Shown one piece after another: positions 12,608 through 26,200 of a stretch of 64,000 bases of DNA. Made by a program: the position numbers and the translations under genes. The notes beneath the pieces are model-generated. The model saw only the letters and a list, made by a program, of their open reading frames with translations. It made no database searches and was not told the DNA's origin. Position 1 is the first letter of the stretch; the number at the start of each line of letters is the position of its first letter. This stretch comes from Brugia malayi (taxonomy: Eukaryota; Nematoda; Chromadorea; Rhabditida; Onchocercidae). The DNA lies in contig NW_025062479.1 of assembly GCF_000002995.4 (NCBI RefSeq), forward strand, positions 23,423,721 to 23,487,720, written 5' to 3'.

Positions 12608-13809
12608 ATGGATAACGTTCCTTCAATCATAGACTCCACATTATCACCATCACAAGGTATTATTAAATTAAATTTCATTTTTTTTTTTTTCATTTCATTA
12701 ATATTTCAAATATTTCACGCAAATTTAATTTATTTCCCTTACTTTTATACAATAATTAATTAGCATAATTATGTAAATATTATCTTTTAGAAGTAACATT
12801 TGATAAATTTATTAGTTATTTACTTATTAACTCTATGTGAAATGAAATAATTATTTTCAATTTTTAATTTCATAAAGATATTACTATTATAACAAATAAT
12901 AATATAATTTGTTATCAGTGATAAGATTAATGTGCTAGAGATTTACTTATTAATTATAAAAGAAAGAAGTGATTATTTTTATTTCCATAAAGATATGGCT
13001 ATTGTCACAAATGATAATGTAATTTGTTATCAGTGATAAGATCAATGTGCTAGATATTTACTTTATAACTATAAAAAAATGAAGTAACTATTTCTAACTT
13101 CATAAAGATACCAATATTATAGCAAATGATAATATAATTTGTTATCAGTGATAAGATCAATGTGCCAGATATTTGTTTATTAAATAAAAGAAGTGAAGTA
13201 ATCATTTTCAATTTTTAATTCCATAAAGATATTACTATCATAACAAATGATAATATAACGTGTTATCAGTGATAAGATCAATGTACTATATATTTACTTG
13301 TTAACTATAAAAGAATGAAGTGATTATTTTCAATTTTTAATTTCATAAAGATATCACTATTGCAACAAATGATAATATAATTTGTTATCAGTAATCAGAT
13401 TCAGTGATAGATATTTACATATTAACTATAAAAGAATGAAGTGATTATTTTCAATTTTTAATTTCACAAACATTCTACTGTATGTAACAAATGATAATAT
13501 AATTTGTTATCAATGATAAGATCAATGTGCTAGATATTTACTTTATAACTATAAAAAAATGAAGTAACTATTTCTAACTTCATAAAGATACCATTATTAT
13601 AGCAAATGATAATATAATTTGTTATCAGTGATAAGATCAATGTAAATATTTTTCAGGATGGGTTCGTATTGAGTTAGAACCGGTAAATATTCCATTAGAG
13701 CAGGATGATTCCATACTTTTATCAACCGTACAATCAGTTATACCTGGTGCACATGGCCTATACTACAAGGATGACAATTGCAAGAAAGCCTTAAAGTCTT
13801 ATCACTTTA

Positions 13810-13843
<34 letters not shown>

Positions 13844-16800
13844 CTTTTTTCTCTTCCCCTTTCTTTTTTTTATTTATTAAATCAGTAAAAAACAAAAAGA
13901 GAAATAAACTGGGATAAAAAAAAAAAGTTTATAAATAAAACATTAATATATAATGATAAGTGATAATAAATTGATAAAGAAATGAATTAAAATGAAAAAT
14001 TTTAATTTTAATTTAAAATTTAAAAAAAAAAAAATTAAAATTAAAATTGCAGATACAATGGTACAACTGGTTGTATATTAAAAGGTCCACCAGGTTGGAA
14101 TTCTAAACCAATTTATGTTGTACTTGGTTTGTCTTATTTTCATATAATTAAATTTTTACTCAAAATTTTTAATTCATTTAAAATTTTTAATAAAATTTCA
14201 TACTGCTAAATTAGTACAAAATTAGTAATAATAATTTTGAAAGTAATTTCGAAATGTTTTTTTTTTTAAAAACAAAATAATTTTTTTTGCTAAATTTTAA
14301 GAAAAAAATTTGTGTATTATTTGAAAAAATTGAAATTAAATAAAACTGAAATAAAACTTAAATTTTAATTCTTTGCTTTGTGCTTTACTTTTAACAATAA
14401 TATCACTACTTCATTCATTAAAAAATATTATTATTCTAAATTTTATTTCTAAAAAAAAAAATGGATGAATAAAAATATTGCCTAGCTAAAATTATTAAAT
14501 TTAAAAATAAAAAAACAAATCTGTAAAATTAATTAATATTAAATTTTTATAAACAAAATTATAAAATTAATGTATAAAATTAATTTATATTAAACTAAAT
14601 AATACTTTGAAATAATACTTTGCTATCATTTCATTATAATTTATTTAATTATTTATTTTATTTTTTTCTGTAAAATTAATTCATATTAAATTTTTATCAA
14701 CAAAATTATAAAATTAATTTATATTAAATTAAATATCACTTTGACTATCATTTTATTTTAATTTATTTATATATTTATTTTATTTATTTCTGTAAAATTA
14801 ATTAATATTAAATTTTTATCGACAAAATGTGCAAAATTAATTTATATTAAATTAAATATCACTTTGCTATCATTTTATTTTAATTTATTTAATTATTTAT
14901 TTTCTTTTCTCATTATCTTTATCATTATTTATTTGTTTATCATTAATTTCCTATCAATTAAACAATTAATATTTAAAAGAATGAAATTTCAGGTCGGTAA
15001 AAAATTTCAGTTAAAATTTAACACTTTGATCAATGTTTTAATGATTTTATCACTTTGATCAATGTTTTAATGATTTTATCACTTTGATCAATGTTTTAAT
15101 GATTTTATCACTTTGATCAATGTTTTAATGATTTAATAAATTAAGCACTATTGTAATTTAAATTTTACAACTGAAAACAAAAAACCAAAAAAAGTGAAAA
15201 AATAAAAATTTGTTTTTTTTTTTTTTGAAAAAAAGCAAAAAATTCGGCTTACATCTTAAAAGAATGATAAATGTTTGAGAGACATTTCAAAATGAATTAC
15301 TATTAATTATTAAATAAAATCATTTAGTAAAAAAAAAAAATAATTTTTCATTTGTAATCATCGAAATAGACTATAAAATAATAAAATTTTTTTTTTAAAA
15401 AAATTTAAAAAAACAAGTTTTGCTTTTTGTTTTTTTTTTTTTTGCAAACAAAATTAAAATTTGAAAAATGCAAATAACAACTTTTGAACTTTTCAAATTT
15501 TTCTTTTTTCTCCGAAAAGACAATTTTTGAACTTTTAAAGTTATTTTTTTTTTGTTCCATAAAAAAGACTAAAAGTTATTTACAAATTTATTAAATTCAA
15601 ATGTTTACAAACGTCCAATTTTTAAATGTTTCTTTCTTTATATTTAAATAATTTTGAAATATACTCTTAAAATTTTTGATTAATTAAATAAAATTATTAT
15701 TTTTGATTTTTTTTTTTTTTGAAGAAAGTATTAATTATTTATTTTCTAAAAAAAGTATTTGCATTTAATAATTACAAAAAAAAAAAAAAAGGAAAATTAA
15801 AAAAAAAATGAATTGAAATGAACGAATGATTTTTTAGAACGAATTAATGCAAAAAATTTTTTTAAATTTTTTTTTGTAAAATAGAAATTAGACGAATTGA
15901 AATTTTAGTCGTAGTAAAAAATAAGCAAATTGAATTGATTATATAAAAAAATTAATTCTTTCAAATGAAATTCAAACAAAAATTAATTCGCAAATATGAA
16001 TAATTGATTTATTAAATTAATTAATTTAGTTTAAATTAATTAAAGTAAAATGAAATAAGCAAATGAATTAAAAAATTTTTTGATATTAAAGGAAATTTTG
16101 AAAAATTGATCAATTTTTTATGAGTAATAGTTGAATGGTTTTGTTAGCATTTCAAAATGAAATTTGAAACAATTAAATGAAATATTTAAATTGCACTCAA
16201 ATTTTAATTTTCAATCAGAGAAAGATTAAATTTGTGAAAATTTAATTAAACTTATCAATCGCTGATAATTTTAAAATTTAATGGTAAAAAAATTAAATTT
16301 TGGAATGGATGTTCGAATAAAATTAATGAGTACAAATGAATTAAATACTATAAAATAATTAATTAAAGTTCATAAATTACTTTTGTTTTTCTAACAAATA
16401 AAAAATGAATTTATTTCTTACTGATTTTATTTTAATTTTTTTTTTTATTATTTAATTTTATTTTAATTACTATTATTTAATTTTATTTAAATCATCATTT
16501 TTTTCCTTGATTTTAATTAGTATTGCATTTATTTGTTTTTTATTTTAATTTTCTTTTTGTATTATATAATTTAATTTAAATTATTATTATTTAATTTTAT
16601 TTAAATCATCATTTTTTTCCTTGATTTTAATTAGTATTGCATTTATTTGTTTTTATTTTAATTTTCTTTTTGTATTATCTAATTTAATTTAAATTATTAT
16701 TATTTAATTTTATTTAAATCATCATTTTTTTCCTTGATTTTAATTAGTATTGCATTTATTTGTTTTTTATTTTAATTTTCTTTTGTATTATATAATTTAA

Positions 16801-17385
16801 TTTAAATTATTATTATTTAATTTATTTAAATCATCATTTTTTTCTTGGTTTTAAATAGTATTGCATTTATTTGTTTACCGTAAATTATAAGTAATTAAAA
16901 TATTCCATTGAAAATTTTTATTTACTTTCATTTTTTTAGTTCTGTTAATATCAGCTTGAAATTTTCAATGCTATATTGCTTGTGTAATTAATTTTTTTAT
17001 AAATTTAAATTTTCAATTTTAAAGAAATAAATTAAATTATAAATTTTAAATGAATAATTAAATTATAAATTAAAATAATTTTTTTTTTAAAGAACCAACA
17101 CTATGGAAACGATAATATCATTGTTTTTCTTGATTTGTCTAGAATTTAAATGACTCAAATTTCATTGTTCTCTTAAATTTTAATTTTAACAAAAGTTTTG
17201 TTTGCTTTTTTTTTTAAATGTAACAAATTTAATTGTTTGTTTAAATTTAAAATAAAATTTTAATTTAAAAATTTTTTCAGCACATGGTTGTCGTCATTTT
17301 AGCAGTAGCAGTAGTGAACAATATGCTAATGCTACGGAACGATTTGAAAAAACTGTTAATTTGGTACAACGTATGTTAGGTAAAT
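12608..17385 (+). CDS. Exons 1-4: TDP-43 N-terminal-domain-like module (residues 1-122)
   Basis: Exons are 12608-12656, 13657-13795, 14053-14126 and 17281-17385. From residue 17 the sequence reads GWVRIELEPVNIPLEQDD, then ILLSTVQSVIPGAHGLYY, then ILKGPPGWNSKPIYVV. This follows the TDP-43 N-terminal domain closely: E-P-x-x-I-P, LLSTV, PGAxGLxY, a GW loop and a YVV strand. In TDP-43 this ubiquitin/DIX-like fold drives head-to-tail self-association. The phospho-site TDP-43 Ser48 seems to be replaced by Cys in a short loop, though the alignment there is uncertain. A serine run follows (HFSSSSSEQ). No nuclear localisation signal or RRM follows, so this is not a TDP-43 orthologue. The start at 12608 is the first ATG after an acceptor-like TTTTTTAG; its -3 base is T, a weak context. 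Confidence 0.8.
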
Positions 17386-20190
17386 GTAAGTTTGAAATTA
17401 ATTTATTATTCACTAAAAATATTTTTTATTTAAATTAAAATTTGTATTTAAGTATCAAATTAATTTAAATCATTTTTTCTTGGTTTTTGATTATTACTAA
17501 TATTCTTATTTATAAGTAATATATTTGAATTAAAAATATTTTTTATTTAAATTAAAATTTGTATTTAAGTATTAAATTAATTTAAATCATTTTTTCTTGG
17601 TTCTTGATTATGAGAAGTATTCTTAATTATAACTAATATATTTGAATTAAAATTTTTTGAAATTAACTTATTATTCTCTAAAAATATTTTTTATTTAAAT
17701 TAAAATTTGTATTTAAGTATTAAATTAATTTAAATCATTTTTTCTTGGTTTTTGATTATTACAAATATTCTTAATTATAAGTAATATATTTGAATTAAAA
17801 TTTTTTTGAAATTAACTTATTATTCTTTAGAAATATTTTTTATTTAAATTAAAATTTGTATTTAAGTATTAAATTAATTTAAATCATTTTTTCTTGGTTT
17901 TTGATTATTACAAATATTCTTAGTTATAAGTAATATATTTGAATTAAAATTTTTTTGAAATTAATTTATTATTCCTTAAAAATATTTTTTATTTAAATTA
18001 AAATTTGTATTTAAGTATTAAATTAATTTAAATCATTTTTTCTTGGTTTTTGATTATGAGAAGTATTCTTAATTATAATTAATATATTTGAATTAAAATT
18101 TTATATTAAAATTTTGTACTTCAAAAGATCATATATATACCCTCGTTATATCAAATTAAATTAAATTAAAATACTATATTTAGTAATTAATAAATGATAT
18201 TCTTTTGATATGATTAAATTGATAATTTTTTTATTTTTTTTTTTTGAAGATTTAAATTTTACAGCTGATCAACAAATATTGCCTCAATCACACAAAAAGG
18301 TAAAAGCTAAATTAACTTATTTCGCATTTGTCATATTGAAATTCTTTTTTAAATTAGAATTTTTAAATTTATAATTTTAACAAATTTTGATTTAATAATT
18401 TTGGTATATTCAATTGAATCAAAAAAAAAAAAAAGAAGGCCTAAAAATGGAATTAACTTTTTAAGCATTTGTCGAATGCAAATATTATCAATTATGCCCT
18501 CAATTCTCCATTATTTATCCAATGATATACTAAAGTTCAAAGGTCAAAACATGATATATTTAAGTTTAAGGATACTTCGATCAGATTAACAGAGTGTAGT
18601 CATAGTGATAGCAAATTATCATCGCTTGAGGCGCAAATATCGCTTGAGGCGCAAATTGCTAATGAAAGTGGAGTTGACAGTGAAGGACGAAACAATGGAT
18701 CTGTTAGTTTTTTTTTATAATTTTTTAATTTTTATTAAATTTAAAAAAGTTTTTCTTTCTTTTTAATTATTTCTGAAATATTATTTAAAAAAATATTTAA
18801 ACTTAAAATTAAATTTAATTTTTAATTTTGTATTAAAAAAAAAACGATTTTTTTTTTTTTTGATGTGAAACAATTATTTTAAAAATTAAAAAAAAAGAAA
18901 AGTAACATTAATTTAATTAATATAATTGTAGTTTATCAGTGAAAAGTGCTCAAAAACATCAACTGATATCCAGAAATTTGATATGGAAAATAATATTTCA
19001 AATCAAAGGTTAGCATTAATTAATTAATTAATTAATTAATTGCAAAAATTTTGTATCAATTTTTTCAGATTGCTAAATAATCATTATGACAAATTAATTA
19101 ATTATTGTTAAAATTATTGCATTTGTTAATTCGAAATTAAATTTTAATTTCATTTTTTTCAATTTCATTTATTTATTCTTCTTTTTTTTTTTGAGAAATA
19201 TGCATTTTTTTTTCTTAGAAAATTGATATAAACTAAAATTAAATTAATTTTAAATTAAAAAATGAATTTTGTGATTTATTTAAATAAAAGAATAAAATTT
19301 CAAAAAAAAAAAAAAAAAAATGAAATTTCGTTATGAATTATAAAAATTTTAGAAGGCTAATGAATGTTAGAATTAATAATTTGGAAAGAAAATAATTAAT
19401 AATACTGAAATTTTTTTTTTTTGTTTTGAATATTTTAATTTTAAAATTTAATTTCTTCAAAATTATTAACAAAAAAAATTTTTAAATGAATTTTTAATGC
19501 AAAATTGAAAAACAAAAAAAGATGTATGACGCAATGACTTTTAGTATTTAATAATAATTTATTGATGAAAAGTTTCAATTTTTATTTAAATTAGAAATTT
19601 TATTTCAAAAGAGAAAAAAGGAACGAAAATTAATTTCAGTCCATTAATGAATGGAATCGGAAAGGTAAGAACGAGTAATTTCTCGTCACGTCACGTACGT
19701 CATTTTTTTTTTATTCTACTTATAAAGTAAATTTAACAAAAAGAAAAAATCAATAATTAAAAATTTTACGAGCAATTATAATTAAAAGTAATAAATAGTA
19801 TAATCTGAAGAAATTTGTAAATTAAAATAATCGAAATGAAATTTTAATGTGACATTTTAGGAAGAACAAAATGATAATTTAATCGAGAAATTAAAACAAC
19901 AAAGGAAAAAGTTTGTTTTACTGAATTTTACTTTAGAAAGTTGTAAAAAAAAGAAATTAATTAATAAATATTTAAAAAAAAGAAAAAGCAAAAAAAATTT
20001 CGCAGAATTTAAAAAAATTTAATTAAAGTTATTGTGTGAGCTGAATGTAAACAAATTGAAAAATGAAAAAAAATAAATAATTTAGAATAAACAATTAATA
20101 ATTAATTTTTGAACAATGAAATTGAATAAACACAAAAATATTTTAATGCTATACAAGTAAGCATGAACATTTTAATTAAAATATACAAAA

Positions 20191-20228
<38 letters not shown>

Positions 20229-23200
20229 AAAAAATTTTTTTTAGAAATTAAATTTAAAATAGACTAAATGCTAAAAATGAGAATCATTTAAATCAGTAAA
20301 CAAATTAGATTTTAAATTTGTATGCAAATTTAAGTTTAATTAAATAGATTATAAAATAATGAAACCACAAAAAAAAAAAATTTATTTTTAAAAATGAATG
20401 CTAAAAAAAAATTTATAGTTTTAAAGTATCAAAAGAATATGAAAAGAAATTCAATTATTATTTCAAAACACACAAAATGTTATTTTAAAAAAGAAAAATA
20501 AAAGATTCATTAAAAATTATTTAAAAATATAATTTTATTAAATCTAAATTAATTAAAATATAATTTTAAAAAAAAAAAATATTTTAAATTAAATTTTTTT
20601 TAGAATCAAAGAATTGGAAATAATGCTGGATGATGAAAGAAATAAAGCACAATTATTAGTGAACCTCAACGCGGAATTAAACAACAAATTAAAATGTCAA
20701 ACATTTAATCAACAACAATCAAAAATTGTACATTAATTTTTTTTTTTTTTCAACATTTTTAATTTTTACAATTAATTAATTTTAAAATAATCTCAACAAC
20801 AAAAAAAAAATAAATAAATAAATAATTCAAATATTATTTGATTGAAAAAATTTTTCATTCAATCTAAAATTTTTAACTTTTTTGAAAATTTAAAATTTAC
20901 TCAATTAATTTGTGTTTTTTTTTTCACAATTTAAATGTTTTCGTTTCGGTTTTTTTTTTCGAAAATTTGTGAAATGAAATTATGCAAGGGTAAGTGATAA
21001 GCTGATATGATAAGAAATGAGATTATTTGATTAAATTTGATAAGTGATCAATTTGAGGAAAGCGATAGAATGCAACAACAGTCATCGAGAAATGATTTAG
21101 ACGAGAAAAATGACGAGATTGATAAATTAAATAAACAGATTGATGATTTGAAATGGAGTCTTGGTGAATATAAACAATGGTTAAATGATGCAAATGAAAG
21201 GTAAATAATATTGAAATTATCATTTCGTTGATTAATTTTAGTATAGTTGTAGTGATAATTGGAGGCGCAATTGTCCAATGTATCGTTTAGATAAAAACAA
21301 AATTATATTTTAAAATTTTCATATTACTGATTTGTTTTAGTATAATAATATTATTATTATATGATTTATAATATATTTGTAGTGATATAATAATATTATT
21401 ATATTAATTTATAATATATTTGTAGTGGCGCAATTGTCCAATGTATCGTTTAGATAAAAACAAAATTATATTTTAAATTTTCATTTTATTGATTAGTTTT
21501 AGTATAATAATATTATTATTATATAATTTATAATATATATGTAGTGATATAATAATATTATTATATAATTTATAATATATTTGTAGTGGCGCAATTGTCC
21601 AATGTATCATTTAGGTAAAAACAAAAATATATTTTAAAATTTTCACCTTATTGACTAATTTTAGTATAATAATATTATTATAATATAATTTGTTATGTAG
21701 TTGTAATGATAATTGAAGGCGCAATTGTCCAATGTATCGTTTAGCTAAAAAGAAAATAATTTTGAGATTTTCATTCTATTGATTAATTTTAATATAACAA
21801 TTGATTAATCTTGATTAAATTTTAACATGTTTTTTTTTTTTTTTTTTTTAAAAAAAAATATTTTTTTCATTGACTAATTTTAACATTTTTTAAATAAACT
21901 TTAATATAACTTACTTTTTTTTACTATTTAATATAACATAATTACAGTATAGTTGTAATGGTAAATGTAGGCGCGCAATTGTCCGATGTATTGTTTAGCC
22001 AAAAAACGAAAAAATTAAATTAGCAGTGAAAATGTGACACTTTCTAAATATTTTATGACTTAAGTCTTTTTTCACGTCACGTATTGCGCTGTAATTCTCT
22101 TTTAATATACTATGTTATAAGTTTTATTTTTACTTTTAATTTTAATTTCGTAAATAATTTACTAATTACATTCTCTTGTAGGATATATCAATTGGTAAAT
22201 GCATGCAAAGAGAAAGATGACATTATTGATGACGTGACGCATCGATTTCATGACGTGGAAAGACGTCTTCTTGACGTGCCAACTGATCAAAGTATTGAGT
22301 AAGTGTAAAATTTTAATTTTAAAATTAAAAAAAAAAATTGAAGATTTTTTGAAAAATGAAATTTTTTTTTATCTTTCATATATTTGCTTTTTTTGAAATT
22401 TAATTTTTTAAATAATTTTTATAAATAATTCACTTTATTGCTATTGAAAATTTTATTTACTCTTTTAGTCAAAATTTTTAAGCGCAAAAAAATTAAACAA
22501 AATTAATTTCTATAAAATTTGGTACAATAAAGAAAAAATTTTTTGGAATGAAAAAACAATGAAATATGAAATTAAAAATTCAAATTTGCTTGCAAATTAT
22601 TTAATAAATTTAATGAAAAAATTTTTTTAAATTAAATAATTTAGAAATTTGAATTCATTAATAAATGAAATGCGGAAAGAAATTAACGACAAAAATGATT
22701 GCATTAATCAGTTGGAAAAAGCTAAAAGTGATGCGCAATGGTACCTTGGCGAACATCAACATTGGCTACAAGATGCTAATGCCAGGTGATAATTAAATTT
22801 TACAATTTAATAGTTTTAAATTATTTAAAACAAAAAAAAATTTTTGTTGTAATTAATAATTTTAAATTATTTAAAACAAAAAAAAAATTTTTGTTGTAGT
22901 TAATAATTTTAAATTATTTATAACAATGAATGTTTTAATAATGTAAAAGAAGAGAAAAGATTAATAGAAAAATTTCTTTGAAAAATTTAAATTCATTTTT
23001 TTGAAAAATTTAAATTCTTTTTTTTTTTTCAAAAATCAAATTATAATAATATAAGCGATATTACAGAATTGAAATTCTTGAAAATGAGAAATTGGATGGA
23101 TGGCAAAAAGTTTGTCAATTAGAGGAAATGCTTAATGAAGCTAGAAATGCTATTGTTATACCTAGTGATAATAACAGGTACTATTATTATTTAAATTAAT

Positions 23201-26200
23201 TTAAATTTTTTTTTTTTAAAAAAAATGATGCAAATATTTTAAAGAAATTTTTTCTTTTTCATATTTTATTTGATTAATTTTTTAAAATTTATATATATGC
23301 TCTAACAAGAAGTAATAATTTATTCAAATTTTAATGTAAATAAAAATTTTTGTTAAAAAAAAAAATAATAAATTTTATTATTTTAAGTGAAATAAAAGCA
23401 AAATTGGAAGAAATGCAACAAAATATAAAAGATAAAATTTATGAATGTGAGAAATTAAACGAACAAAATAATGAAATGAAAAATAGTATCGAAGAATACA
23501 AAGTTTGTTTGGAAAATGCTACAAAAAGGTTTGTTTATTTGTTTATTTATTTGTTCATTTGTTTGTTCGTTTGTTTGGTTATTTGTTCAATTGTTTGTTT
23601 GTTTATTTGTTTGTTTGCTCGTCTATTTATTTGTTTGTTTGCTTATTTATTTGTTTGTTTGTTTGTTCGTTTGTTTGTTTATTTGTTTATTTATTGGTTT
23701 GTTTGTTTGTTTGTCTGATCGTTTATTTATTCGTTTGTTTGTTTATTTTATTCCTTTTTGTTCATTTGTTTATTTGCTGTTTTTGCCCTTTTTTTTGATC
23801 AATTAATTATTAATTGAAATTATGTCAGAAATTATGTTATAAATTAAAATTATAAATTATGTCTGAAATTATGTAAATTTTCAATTAAAGCTAAGATTAT
23901 CTTTGATCTGAATTTTATTGTCTTGCTTTGTTTTGTTTTTTTTTTTTTACGACAACAATAACAAATTTGTATTTGAAATGATCGATTTAAATTTTACTTC
24001 AACTTTTACTTTTTGTAAAATTTTTTTTCTTTTTGATTATTTCGAATTTTTATAAAAATTAATTCATAGGTTTGAATTAAGTTATTTACTTTTTCTATGA
24101 GCAGTAAAAAAAGTGATTTTTTTTTCTTTTTTGTTAGTATTATTTTGTAAAGAATTAAATTTATTTTTTAACTTTTTTTATTTTTTTTAAAAAAAAATTA
24201 GAGATAACAATAAAAGCTAATGAAAATAGCAAAATTAAATTATTATTAATATAATTTTATTTTATTAATTGATAAATTTAAATTGCTAAATTAATCAGTT
24301 AAATAATATTTGACTTTAAAAATGAGAATTATTTTATGCTTTTATTTAAAATACTGAAAGTAAAATGTATTTTGATAGTGTGATTAATCATATCAATTCA
24401 TACTATTAATAAATAATTAAATTAAAATAAATTTAAATAAAAAAAGAAAAGAGGGAAAGGAGAACAGAGAGAGAGAGAGAGAGAGAGAGGGAATGTGTGA
24501 TTGGAGTAAAATTTAATATTATTAAAATTTTATTTTTAAGAATTACTTATCTGGAAGATGAAGAAATGGAAAAAGATCGCTTAATCTTAGCTATTAGTAA
24601 AGAATTAGTTGAATTAAAAGAAGTACGAATTGATACTTTCCAACAGGTAAAACTTTTTTTTTTTAACTTTAAATTTTGTTTATTTTAATTTTTTTCTTAA
24701 ATAAATTTTTTTTTTTTTAATTTACAAATTTGAGAAATAATTTATTATTATTTTTTTTTTTTCTGCTAATTAACAGTTACATGAAAAAATCGACAGTTTG
24801 GAGTATTGTTTGAATAAAAAAGAACAGCAAATAATTGAAAATGAATCAAACAATGATGACAATGAGTATAAGTAAGTTTTTTCAATTCAAAATTTTCTCT
24901 CTTTAAAATTTATTAAAATTTAAAAAATGAAAATTATCTGAGAAACAAAAAAAAAAAAAAAAAAAAAAGGAAAAAATTTTAAAATAAACAAAAATGAAGC
25001 AAAAAAGTTTGTTTCCTTAATTAATTAGAAAATTTAATTAAGCAATTAATTAATTTTTGTTTAACTTTATTAATTTTTATAAATGATAAGTTAATTAATT
25101 ATGAAATTAAAATAAGTTGCAAAGTTTTTTTTTTTTCTCCGATGAAGCAGCTAAAATTGTTTATGTTATGCTAAAATGACTTACTTTTCCACTCAAAGTT
25201 AAAGTAATTAGACTTATAAATTACCATTATTATTTTTAACTTTACTCAAAATTAATTAATGTTTTCTTCGAAATCATTTTTTTATTACTGATATGATAAT
25301 ATTTACTTTATAATATATACCAATCAACTAACGCTTTACAAAATTACTTTGTTATTGATATGATAATTATTACTTTATAATTTACTCCAATTAATTAACG
25401 CTCTACAAAATTACTTTATCACTGATATGATAATTATTACTTTATAATTTACTCCAATTAATTAACGCTCTACAAAATTACTTTATCACTGATATGATAA
25501 TTATTACTAAAATTTATAAGAACACAATAACAATTAAGATTTTTTTTAATAAAATGGCCATATTTTCATGATTATATTGCGAATTGCTTTATTAAAAACT
25601 TTACTCATAATTTTTTTTACTTAAAATTCGAAATTATGCTAACTTCATCAAATACATAAGTAAATAATTGAAATGAATAAAAGTAAAATTAATTTCGAAT
25701 TTTTTTATTTGATATATTAATTTGTATTAAAAGAATAAACTTTTAATTTTTTTTTATGCTTAAAATTGGAAAAGTATAAAGTTTTTTTTAAAAAAAAAAA
25801 CATCAAAATGCTTTTTTTTTTTTTTTTCTTAAAATTTCTCAATTTTATTTTAATTTATAGAAAGGCTAAATGGTCACTGCGAGATTTGGATGAGAATATT
25901 TTCGATGTGGACAATGGTCATTTCAATGATTCAACAGAATCGAATAAAAATGCTAATTGGACATTTGCTGAATATAAGCATTGGTTACAGAATTTGAAAA
26001 AAAGGTAAATTAGCAAAAAAAAAAAAAGGATTAAAATTAATTTATAAATTTGAATTGATAATAAAATTTACTTACTATTATAGTAAATTATTAAATCAAT
26101 TTTTTTTAATTAATTAATTATATTAACAAAATATTAAACTGCAAAACAGCAGACGAATTTTTTTTTAAAAAAAAAGATGTAAATATCAATGAATAAATAT

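Noticed and set aside
18401..18589. 62-codon frame overlapping exon 6
   Set aside because: Its frame differs from exon 6, which joins its neighbours in phase; it contains a poly-A stretch.
21023..21278. Two minus-strand frames
   Set aside because: They are antisense to exon 11, which carries the W-motif.
23505..23806. Three overlapping open frames rich in Phe, Leu and Cys
   Set aside because: They read a TTTG/TTTA microsatellite in all three frames and begin inside exon 15.
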